From Blastocladiella britannica (lineage: Eukaryota > Blastocladiomycota > Blastocladiomycetes > Blastocladiales > Blastocladiaceae), in contig MU624638.1 in assembly GCA_025349905.2 (NCBI GenBank), forward strand, positions 1 to 36,859: DNA of 36,859 bases. The letters are read 5' to 3'. The notes below the pieces were generated by a model. The model worked only from the letters and a program-made list of their open reading frames with translations. It had not been told where the DNA came from and did not search any database. Numbering within the stretch: the first letter of the stretch is position 1; each line of letters opens with the position of its first letter. Of this stretch, positions 1 through 9,159 are shown piece after piece. Made by a program: the position numbers and the translations under genes.

Positions 1-153
1 CGACGCAAACCGGCCCGAGTCACCCGTCACGACGATCACACCGGCGCGCTCGCAAGGCGTGCGGCACTCGAGCGCAAGGCTCCGCACAAATTCTTCTTGG
101 AACTGCTCCTTCTGGACCTCGTTGTATGACGGGTGAGAGGAGGGGCGACGCTG
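1..153 (-). CDS. Partial unknown protein, internal or early exon running off the left edge
   Basis: On the minus strand an open frame with strongly GC-ending codons starts after a CAG splice acceptor (exon edge at 153 or 150, two CAGs in tandem) and runs off the window at base 1 at a complete codon. It reads about 50 residues, containing YNEVQKEQFQEEFVRSLALE and, further on, GVIVVTGDSGRF. The frame is closed by a stop upstream of the acceptor, so this is not a first exon beginning with its own ATG unless that lies in a separate exon further upstream. I could not find a convincing upstream exon in 160-800. I do not recognise the family. Codon use argues that this frame, not the overlapping ATG-initiated minus-strand frames, is the coding one. 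Confidence 0.4.
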
Positions 154-499
154 CTGAGGCGGACGAGGGCGAGGAGTCCAGGTCGAAGGTAGAAAAGCAA
201 GACAAAGACATATAAGTGACTTGTGTCAAAGAGCACAAGTCAATTCTATGAACCAATTGACCTCACTATCAATTGATCATGACGGCGGAACGTCACACGT
301 TGCGACGCTTGATGCGCCCTTGGATAGGTTTTTTTTTTTTGACGGGCGATCGCGTGTTGTATATGGTATTCTTTCTCTTCACTCTTTTTTGATAATACGA
401 AAGCAACGTGAGCGCAGATCACAGTATCGGGCCAGCGCCGCGCAAAAACGGCGTATCGGCCGGGTCGGATCGGGAGCGGTCGGCGGGGTCGGGACGAGT

Positions 500-790
500 G
501 GAAATAGCTGGAATGTAAAAAAATCTTTTGGAAATATTGGATCCGAGCGCTGGAGCTGGAAAGCTGGGTTGGCGGAATGGCAGTGGAAACCCAGTCTGGA
601 TATCTATTGGGTATCATGGAAGGACTGACTGGAATATCGACGAGAAAACCGGACTGGTTTGACATTGGAAAGAAAACGGGCATTGGAATTCGAATGGAAG
701 GACTGGGACACGAGAAATCCATGCAAAGTAAATAGCTTTCTGATTTCCATGGCAGGTCAGCTTGGAATTCCATCTCCAAAACCGAGTTCA
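500..790. repeat. TGGAA-rich, strand-asymmetric intergenic stretch
   Basis: The intergenic region 154-846 holds no convincing gene. Within it, about 500-790 is packed with TGGA/TGGAA words on the plus strand (roughly fourteen in 290 bases) and few of their complement TTCCA. The dodecamer ATGGAAGGACTG occurs twice, at 616-627 and 694-705. It looks like a decayed simple or satellite repeat, not coding sequence. The long minus-strand open frame across it has no codon bias and no family resemblance. Confidence 0.45.
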
Positions 791-846
791 ATATGCAGCC
801 GTGTGTGGCGGAAAAATCACTTCATTCATATTTTTTAAACCGTATT

Positions 847-1750
847 TCAGTCGTCTGCATCCCCCATCAGCACCTGTGGATCAGTGCCCGGGGCCATGCG
901 CGACTGGATGCACCCGCTCACACGCAAGGGGTCGTGCGGGATCTCCAACAGATTCATAATCTCCTCGGCATCATTAAGCTCCATCTCTGACCAGTCGTCC
1001 TGCGCAGCGCGCCGAAGCTGGTCCTGTTCACATCGTTCAAAATTTCAATGTACTTTATTGGATATCAGCTTTAATAGAGACGTACCTGGCATTCAGCGGC
1101 CGAGAGGATGGGACCGTGACTGCTCAAATTCCGAAGCAGAAAAAAGTAAATACAACTGCAGCTGTAGACGCGCTGTAGAGGTTCATGTCTGATCAGCACA
1201 TAATACTCCAATCGTAAAATACAAAAAGAGGTGGCTGGTATTGCGTACCACTTCCTCGTCAATGTGTCCGAGCTTATCTATCAATGTTTTCATGGCTTCG
1301 CGAGAATCGAGCATAGAAATCACTTGGGGATTGCTCCGCACAATAACAGACAAGGTGCGCAATGCAGCTACAACCAAACTCACTGGCTGCTGGCGCTCCA
1401 TGGTCAGGATGGCCAACAATCCATCAATGATGCGCGAGTCGTTGAGAAGTGACTAAAGAAAATCGAAATGTGAGTTGTCCATTTTCTATTTCATACTCGG
1501 ATGAGGGATACAGTGCTCACCATTTCCAGAATATCTCCGCCATGGTAGGCAATGTGTCCAATTTCAATACATGCTGCAAGTGATTCGTGGTCAGTCCAAC
1601 GAATTAGTGTTCATCTTGAAGATATTCTCACGATCCAGTACCTCGCACGCGCATGGCCACATTGGTGGAATAGAGGCGCTTGATTTCGACCGACAAGGCA
1701 GAATAGTACGGGGAGACAAAGTCTTCTGATCCCTGCGAACGCGATCCCAT
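847..1750 (-). CDS. Small ARM/HEAT-like helical repeat protein, function unknown
   Basis: Five exons on the minus strand: 1642-1750, 1521-1573, 1249-1452, 1086-1172 and 847-1023. Donors are GTACTG, GTGAGC, GTACGC and GTACGT, acceptors all end in AG, and the phases close to one 209-residue frame starting at MGSRSQGSEDF. Residues about 20-150 are alternating amphipathic helices (LLAILTMERQQ, VVAALRTLSVIVR, FLLRNLSSHGPILSAAE), which is the look of armadillo or HEAT repeats. The C-terminus is acidic and polar (MELNDAEEIMNLLEIPHDP). It probably acts as a small protein-protein scaffold, but I cannot assign a named family. The fourth exon is the least certain: its acceptor was chosen because it is the one that keeps the frame. 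Gene spans an AT-rich neighbourhood and has weaker GC3 than its neighbours. Confidence 0.6.
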
Positions 1751-1938
1751 TTTTTATGTTTTATGTTTTAAATATTAAATATTGTGTGTTGATGCCATGA
1801 TCTGGAGGAGTGGAGTTAAAAATAATAATATATTTCAATCTGGATCCGAAATTTTTTTATATCAAAATAGTACATTTCAAAAACCGGTGAATTGCATTAT
1901 CGTCTTTCTCTAGTTCCAGCCAACGTTCTAAATAGGGA

Positions 1939-4900
1939 ATGCCAGAGCCCGCACCCGCGTATCCGCCGCGGCACGATGGAAAAGTGGCCATGCCAGGTCC
2001 AACTTCAGACAACGAGGTTGGCGCGCCAGCATTATTGACCTTCAACTTTAATGATGATCCCGCATTCTCGCCGATCCCGGGCTCCTTCAACGACCTCCGC
2101 GAAAATCATGGAACTCGAGCTACTCTGCATGCATCCACGGGCAAGACCAGCAGCTCATTTGCTCCATCGCCTGCGTCCTCATCAACGTCGGTGGTGCGAC
2201 AACAATACCAGAGCGAGCACGCAGAGGGCTCTTCTCCCCATGGCTTGCGGCCGTCGCGGAAACTGTTTACGGTGTCGCGCGAAGTTTCGCAGCAAAACCT
2301 CGCGGCGCTCGCAGCAAAAGTGGCAAACGATGCAGCAACATCACAAGCGCAGCCGCACTACGCCGATCATATGCCTGGTCGATTCCCTGCCTCCACCTCG
2401 GTAACTGCGGCATTGGGCGGCATGGCCGGGCAAAACGACTCTGACTACTTCAACCAGCACCGATCGCATTGTTCGTCGCTCGAAGCCCTTGTCGTCTCGG
2501 TTGGAAATGCACGGATCAATGGGACATCGAGCGGCAATGTTGGCTCGAGCGACAATCCATCAGCAACAAGCCTTGGAGCTGGCGGTCATCCCCGACACTC
2601 ACGGCGCGGCAGCATCTCCACACGAGAGGGGTCTGTGCCTGTCGCTTCTCGTGAACAATCGGCCGCACCCTCGCAATACAACTCGTCGTACTTTGATGAG
2701 CTCGCGCACCACGAGCCATCTGCGTCACGGCAGGCAGTCGTCACTGACGATTTGTCAAAGCAGTCATCGAGACGAGGCAGTCTGAGCGCTACGACTGCTG
2801 CTGTCGCACCAGCGCGTGGCCCAGGCGCCCATGTTTGGTCAAAAGTACTCGTGTCGGCCCTTGAGCATTCCACGAGCCAAATGGCCCTTGCGACAAACCA
2901 TTCGGGTGATGCGGCATTGCACGCCACTAGCGGCGGTGGCGGCGCGGTGGAACAGAAAGTGCCTGCTCCCGGCTCAGCGGTCGTGTCTCGCCCCCACGAC
3001 CGCACTGGCGCGCTGCTACAATCCCAGCTTGCGCAACACTCGCACTCGCAGTCGTATTTATTGTCCATCACACCCGCTCACGGACGTGGTGCTACTTCAC
3101 CTGCCGCATCCTCAATGGCATCCATGCTCTCTTTTCACTCGACGGCTGGACTGCAAGTCATAAGCTCAACGGCAGTGCTCCGCTCCACCAACGATATGGA
3201 TGTCGGCGGCTCCACCGCTGCCCTCCACTCCATGCTCAATATCGTCCCTGGAATCAACCAACATGGTAGCGCACAAGTGTCGGATGCATTCCTGTCCATC
3301 GAAGGCCGCATTTACACGCCAGAGCCTCCCCGAGCGTCCATGTCGGCAATGCCTGTCATCTCATTTGGCGAAAATTCAAATGCGATCCCCGCACTGGTGT
3401 TCCCCGGCGGCGGGGATCACGACCACCATCGTGCCCGTACTGGCTCGCATCAAGAGAGCTCTATCAATAGCAGTCCATCCCTGTACGACGATGCTCCCGA
3501 CAACCCATTTGGTGCGACGCTTCCCCTCCTTGTATTAGGCCAGCCAGGGGAGCACGTGCACCTCGCATTGCATGCGGACTCGAGCTTGCAGCCCTTTGTT
3601 TCGCACCGCTCACGCAATGCCGGCGCCAGCGGTCAATTGGGTGAGCCCATCTCGCTATTCTCACTGTCCACGTCGTACAATTCAGTGGCGGCTCTGGCGC
3701 CGACACCGCGCAGCGAATCACGCAAAGGCGCACTGGTCCTTCAAGTCCCCGCAGTCCCATCACCGCTCACGCTCGGTGGTCTTGGCGTCGCACCCGCATC
3801 CGACCGTGCCTGGTCGGACGTGTCCTTGAACTTGGACGAGCCGCCCGTGTCGCCGTTCACAATGGCCAATGTTCGGCTTGTCGCACCCGCATTTACGCAA
3901 GTCCCGTACTCGGCGCACCCAAAACCGGGCCGGTCTCGCGGAAAGTACGGCATGGTCAAGTCCAACAGCTGCAGCACCATGCATCTCCGAACGACGGTCT
4001 GTGCGCCAGAGTTGCGCGAAATCACCCAGCTGGTCGCAAGCGGCGTGCACGACATGATTCTCGAGTCCCACCGCAGTCGTACCTTCCGCACGCATCGGCT
4101 CTTTTCCGAGGATGTCTTTCCACTTTCGGTCCGTTCCTTCTTTTTTTCCGTTTGTTTACTTGTGATCATCTGCATCCTCGCCTTGCTCACCCCATCCCTT
4201 CAAATAGCGCGGACACTCGCTCTCGCATCCATTTACCCCGCCAACCTTTGATACTGTATTCAACTTTTTGTACTCGATCCTCGATTCGGCACAATTAGGG
4301 GGCGAGATCAGCATCATTACCCTCGTGTACCTCGAGCGCATGCTGACGAGTGCGCGCCTCAACATTTTCTCAGCCAACTGGCCCCGGATGGTTCGTTATT
4401 GGCTGCTTTCCATTTCATCTGATTAAATATACTGACTGCAATCAATTTCGTCAGACACTCGGTGCCCTGTTGCTCGCGTCCAAAGTGTGGGATGACCAGG
4501 CGGTGTGGAACGTGGATTTCAACACCATCTTCCCGGATCTCAAGGTCAAGGAGACCAACGAGCTCGAGCACTTCTTCATCGAGTCCATGCTGTTCGATGT
4601 TTCGGTCAAGCCAGCGGTGTTTGCCTCGTACTACTTTGCGCTGGTCGACAAGTTTAGCGCCGTTGACGCCCGACCCATCACTGTGCGGGACGCGATCCGC
4701 ATCTCCGCCTACCCCAACACGACACCGACCCGAGCCTCGCGGATGGCGGCGTGTGGGGTTTCCGAGTTCCGCATCAATCCTCCGACTATTGGCGTTCCGC
4801 GTCCGATCGAAGAGGGACTTGGGATCGAGTTGCCAGAGGCGGCTCCACGAGCACCTTCTCCTGCCAGCCTTGGCGGGTGGGGTGGCGATGGTGACAACGA

Positions 4901-5069
4901 AGACGAAGAGCCCGTCATTGGCCAGCGCGGCCGTACTCCCACAAGGTATGACCAGCAAGATACGCCACCGCAGCCGCCGATCCACGTTCTCCAAGCCAGG
5001 CAAACGGGTATGCGGCGGGTCAAGTCGGATTACACTTTTGTCGACAATGCCCCTGCGTCGTTCATGTAG
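1939..5069 (+). CDS. CCNY: Cyclin Y (CDK14/CDK16-type cyclin) with a very long disordered N-terminus
   Basis: Three exons, 1939-4128, 4208-4390 and 4455-5069, all in phase 0, give 995 residues. The cyclin box spans about residues 731-880. Diagnostic cyclin Y strings are ITLVYLERML at the helix before intron 2 and TLGALLLASKVWDDQAVWN right after it (Lys801 is the conserved cyclin-box lysine). Upstream, SNSCSTMHL (about 675-683) and FPLS match the conserved block that precedes the box in cyclin Y. The family activates PCTAIRE/PFTAIRE-class CDKs at membranes and is absent from the best-known yeasts. Residues 1-670 are low-complexity, rich in Ser, Ala and His, with two basophilic RRGS sites and no membrane helix. 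The tail MRRVKSDYTF near the end resembles the 14-3-3-type site at the end of animal cyclin Y. No myristoylation signal (MG) is visible at the chosen start. Converges on YTM1, 81 nt between stops. Confidence 0.9.
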
Positions 5070-5150
5070 CGTGATGTATATTTTTTATTGCACGAAGGCC
5101 AATCCATTAGAGGAAAGCAAAAGTAAATAAATATTTTGCACAAAAGAATC

Positions 5151-6688
5151 TCAGTGCGTGCTAGGTGCCTCCCACACGCCGAGCGTGCAGTCCTCGCCGC
5201 CCGACACCACCATGCCGTGGCTCCAACCCACACAGAACCGCTTGGCAATGGGTGCCTTCTTGCCCTCCTCAACAGTGGCATTGGGAAGCGCGACGGGTTG
5301 CTGCACAATGTGGAGCGCCTGGCTTGGGCTACGCAGGTCAAAAACGCGGACCGATCCGTCGAGCGACGCCGACGCCAAGTGGTGTTCGGCGTCGGGTGCC
5401 CACGCGACCGCCGCCACCTGGTTGCGGTGGCCCAGCAGTCGCGCCTTGACCAGGGTCGCGTCAGTGGACCGCGGATCCCACACGCGCACCACCGGGTCGG
5501 CGTGCGCCGACGCCACCAGGCCGTTCCGGGCCGAATACGACACCCCGCGCACCACCTTCTCACATGACATGGACGCCATCAGTGTGTGCGTGCGCAGGTC
5601 CCACTGCCGGATCGAGTGGTCATTGCCGCCCGAGAACAGCTCGCGCTCACTCGCCGACACACCGTTCACGGCGCCCACGTGGCCCGTCAGCGACCCAACG
5701 GGAGAGAGTTGCGGGACCGCGGGCCCGCTTGCCTGCGTCGAAGAAGCTGCTGCTGCTGCCGCGGATCCCATACCCTTGCGGGGCTTTTTTGTCGGTGGGG
5801 GCAGCGATGCGGTGCCGAGCGACGTCTCGCTCACCGAGTACACTTGAATTGACGCGTCCCAGGCTGCCGAGTAGAGCTAATATGTTTCCATTTGTCAATG
5901 CTATTTTCAAGAGTGACAAGTCGAGCGAAATTAAACGTACATGCTCCGAGTTGGGTGCAACCACAATGCTCTCAATGGTGCCCGTGTGGCCAGTCAGATC
6001 GCAGACGTGCTTTGCCGTACCATCATCGCTCAGCTGTTGTTTCCAACTGAAATCAGTAGAGTCAATAGCAGAAAAGAAAACAAGACACATACCTCAACGA
6101 TCGCCGTCTTTTGGTTCATGCCCGCGGCGGCAACGCGAACAATGCCCTCCAGCGCCTCGGCACCAGGGTTGGTCGGTGGCAGCAATGCCACGGACTTGAG
6201 TGGCGCGGTGCCAAGCTGGAGCTTGGCACACGTCTCGCCCTCACGGTTCCAGAGGCGAACCACGCCGTCGTAGCCTCCGCTCACAAACCGCTCAGCAGAG
6301 CTGATACCAACCGCTGAGATCCAGTCGTCGGCCTGGAACGAGGCAACCGGTTTGGGCGGCGGCACCGCAACAATGTACTGGATCGACAGCACATTCTCGG
6401 CAGAGAGATTGTGCTGGGTGAGGTACGACGCCAGCGACGTGCGCAGGAGCGTGTCGTCAATGAGGAATTCAAAGTTGACGGCATTCTCTGTGGGCAATTT
6501 CGCTTGAGTTTCGCTCCAATTGGATTGCTTCATGAGAATCTTGACGCACCCCTGCCCTTGCCAAGCAAGTGGTTAATGACCTCGTTGAGTGCGGACCGCT
6601 TAAAGTCGGTCGGAAGGAGGATCGGCGCGCTCGAGGGCACCGCGTACTGCTCCTCGGTGGTGGTGAACTTCACCTGGACTTGGGCCAT
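5151..6688 (-). CDS. YTM1: Ribosome biogenesis WD40 protein Ytm1/WDR12
   Basis: Minus-strand exons 6550-6688, 6093-6487, 5941-6033 and 5151-5876 give 450 residues, the usual Ytm1 length. The N-terminus (MAQVQVKF... YAVPSSAP... NEVINHLL) is the ubiquitin-like NLE domain, about residues 3-80. In Ytm1 this domain binds the AAA-ATPase Rea1 MIDAS during pre-60S maturation in the Ytm1-Erb1-Nop7 (PeBoW) complex. Seven WD repeats follow, with GH...WD pairs such as GHVGAVNGVSASERELFSGG and IRQWDLRTH, and a KKPRKG basic insert typical of the family between repeats. The third exon is reached through the acceptor AACAG; the more canonical TTTCAG 13 nt upstream would shift the frame and hit a stop after seven codons. 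The gene shares a 204-nt promoter with the divergent secreted-protein gene, including an ATCACGTGCC box 71 nt from this start. Confidence 0.93.
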
Positions 6689-6892
6689 TTTGATTTTGAT
6701 TTGTATTACGCGTAAAATGAAGATGGAGAAAAAAAAAACGTACATCGCGTCGTGTCGCATCACGTGCCACGTAGTCGCACCTCATTTCCCAATGGTTTTT
6801 CCCACACATTTTTTTTCACATCCTCTCTTTCACGTTGCATACACGCACACTGATCGCTCAAATACCCACAAAGAGACACCTTCCGACTATAA
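6689..6892. promoter_or_regulatory. Divergent promoter of YTM1 and the secreted-protein gene, with E-box ATCACGTGCC at 6759-6768
   Basis: This 204-base AT-rich gap separates two divergently transcribed genes. It carries the palindromic E-box CACGTG (6761-6766) inside ATCACGTGCC, the same ten bases found in the REI1-like/P2 promoter. Such RTCACGTG sites are bound by Cbf1-type bHLH factors in other fungi, which in several yeasts control ribosomal genes. Binding here is inference. A TATAAAT at about 6888 directly abuts the plus-strand ATG, too close to be a functional TATA box for that start. Confidence 0.5.
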
Positions 6893-8701
6893 ATGCACTT
6901 TTCACTCTTGATCTCGCTGGCCGTGATCGCCACCGTGGTCAATGCGGGCCCACTTCAACGTCGTGCGACGCTTGCTTCCAGTGAAGCGGCGAGTGGCACA
7001 GCTGGACATACTCGTAACACGATCGCAACTGGGACAACCAGTGCAGTCGTATGTACTCCATCAATCGACCAAAATCTACACTAAACAAACGTGAAATTTC
7101 CACAGGTGGACACGGCGATCCCGACTTGGTGGTGGGAAGTTGTTTCTCCTGCACCTGATCAGCTAAGCCCGGCATCTACACAGTCACCAGCGCCAGACTC
7201 GGGAAACGTGTTTGGCCAAGACGGCTGGCTCGTCACCACCCCTGCTGTTCCCGGCGCTGCAGCCATTGCAGGCGTCACTCCCGTTCCCACAGGTCTCATT
7301 GGGGCACCAGCGAGTCCCGGCGCGAGCGATCTTGCCCAGGCGACCGAGATTGCCGGAGCCGACGGCTGGAATACGGAAACGGATCCGTCTAGCTGGCAAG
7401 ATATCCCGTGGAACGTCGGGCCCGATAGCGGCTGGTCGACGGAATTACCGCCTGCTGATCCGTCCGCCACAGATGTTGTCGACGCGGCCCAAGGTCAAGC
7501 TGCTGCCGCCGGGTGGGACACGAGCGACGTTTCTGCTGGCAATGTTGATGTTGTGCCCGAGGAGCTGACGACCACCATTGCAACCACCATTGCAACCACT
7601 GCCACGGCCACGACAACCCATACAGCAGTTGAAATGACGGATACCCCTCAAGAGACCATGGCCCCCACTGAGGTCACGCTCCAGGGTCCGATTGACGGCT
7701 TGGATACTCTGTTTGGGCCAGCTGCCGGTGAGCAGGGCGGACTCCCGGTCGTAATTCCCGATATTCCGGACCCCAGCGAGGTGGTGTTTTCGACATTATT
7801 GCAGGCAGCCGCTACAGAGGTTGGTGTGTTCACGGACGGGGCCCTCTTTGCAACGCAGGCTGCGATCGATATTCCGGTCGCGACGGGGACTCCCTCCGTG
7901 CCCTCGGCTCGCCCCAAGGCCAACAAGGTTCTGTTTACCGACGATTTCAGCAACGGCACCTTCTCTGGCGCCAACTGGGCGGCGTTTGCGTCCTGTCCGT
8001 CCCCATCCAAGTCTCGGGGTGTCGATACCACTGGCGCATGCATTAGCAAGGCGCCTGCCAATGTCTACCTGACGCGCGGGTTTGCACAGACATTTGCCGC
8101 GGTGGTGGTAGCTCCGACTGGTCACGATAGCAGCCATCGCACGTGGACGTCTGGGGTGGCCATGGCCGGGACGCACCTTGAGCAAGTGCCGCTGACGTGG
8201 TCGCTGTCAGCGACGTTGGATCCTGCTGCAAGCAATCACGCAACGCAGCCCGTGTTTTCAGTGCGCTTTGGATCCGGGCTTGTGATTGACGCGGTCGCCG
8301 GCCGGGCTGTGGCTTATTCGGCACCGTTGGACGGCGCTACTCTGGCAACAGCCTTAACTGCCGATGCACCGCTTCCTGGAACCTTCCCTACTCAGCGTGG
8401 CACCACTGTCACGATGCGAGGGACTGGGGAGGGAAGCTTTGTGCTGGTCGAGTCGAGCGTGTTTGCATTCCCGATGGTTGTGTCTCTGCCGCATGGGCTG
8501 ACAGTGGCATCTCTGGTCCGCGAGTCCAAGGATCGGCTGCTGCCAGTGACCTGGTATCTTGGCGTGATCGCTCGCACCGAGAGCGTTGGGATGCCGTGGA
8601 AGGGACCCGTGGTCGCCAGTGGAGACCAACACATTTCGCCTCTGGCGTTTCCCGGGTACGGCCAGACCGTTCACCACGTCCAGTTCGAGGTCAATGCCTG
8701 A
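6893..8701 (+). CDS. Large secreted orphan protein, Thr/Pro/Ala-rich with a C-terminal beta-type domain
   Basis: Two exons, 6893-7048 and 7106-8701 (donor GTATGT, acceptor CCACAG, phase 0), give 583 residues. The start is a textbook signal peptide, MHFSLLISLAVIATVVNA, cleaved before about GPLQRR; the RR could be a Kex2-type propeptide site. Residues about 55-315 are low-complexity and acidic to Thr-rich, including repeats of TTIA and TTAT that would be heavily O-glycosylated, and repeated DGW/GW motifs (QDGWLV, ADGWNTET, DSGWST). Residues about 320-583 look like a folded, mostly beta domain beginning VLFTDDFSNGTFSGANW, with three Cys-containing segments nearby. No transmembrane helix or GPI signal is evident at the C-terminus (VHHVQFEVNA). 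The domain recalls concanavalin-like sugar-binding folds by its DDFS...W opening, but I cannot assign a family. Probably a cell-wall or extracellular protein. Confidence 0.7.
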
Positions 8702-9159
8702 GCTTTTGAATCAATACCTTTCTCCTCTCTCTTTTCTCGTTTTCCCGCAAGTCGACCAACAAAAGCTCACGGACGCACGCACGCGCAAGCAAGCACCCAT
8801 CCGCCTAATTTATTCCTGTAATAGTTTATTCCCCCTTTTCCAAACCCACCTCTTGAAACGTCCTCAGTACGACCACCTCATGATGGTACGATCGAATGCT
8901 TGATCGATAATTTGGTCGGTTCCTCCGTGGGCACGCGTGCTTCCTTTTCGCCCTTTCCTCCACTTTCTCGTCCATGCAATGGTGCATTGAAGAGAGGAGC
9001 AGTCCCAGAGGAGCACGGATGGCAGCGATAACGGTCCCGGGCCAGCTGGTTTTCTCACACACACAACGTTAAACTGACCAAATTTCCCCTCATTATCGTC
9101 CTTCTCTTTACCCTCTCTATCTCCTTGAACGCACGATCCGACCCTTTCATTGGACCAAA
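8702..9159. other. Intergenic, no gene seen
   Basis: This 458-base gap contains the 3' UTR of the secreted-protein gene and the promoter plus 5' leader of the PWWP gene. I see no open frame with coding bias on either strand, no RNA gene fold and no repeat beyond pyrimidine-rich tracts just before the PWWP start. Confidence 0.5.

Noticed and set aside
246..791. Minus-strand open frame of 181 codons through the TGGAA-rich tract
   Set aside because: No codon bias, no recognisable motif, and composition simply mirrors the repeat-rich DNA.
4129..4207. Apparent transmembrane helix (SFFFSVCLLVIICILALL) at the end of the first cyclin Y exon
   Set aside because: It is the translation of intron 1: a GTCCGT donor and AAATAG acceptor bound it, and removing it joins FPLS to the cyclin box in frame.
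6887..6894. TATA box (TATAAAT) for the secreted-protein gene
   Set aside because: It overlaps the ATG of a perfect signal peptide, leaving no room for a transcription start.
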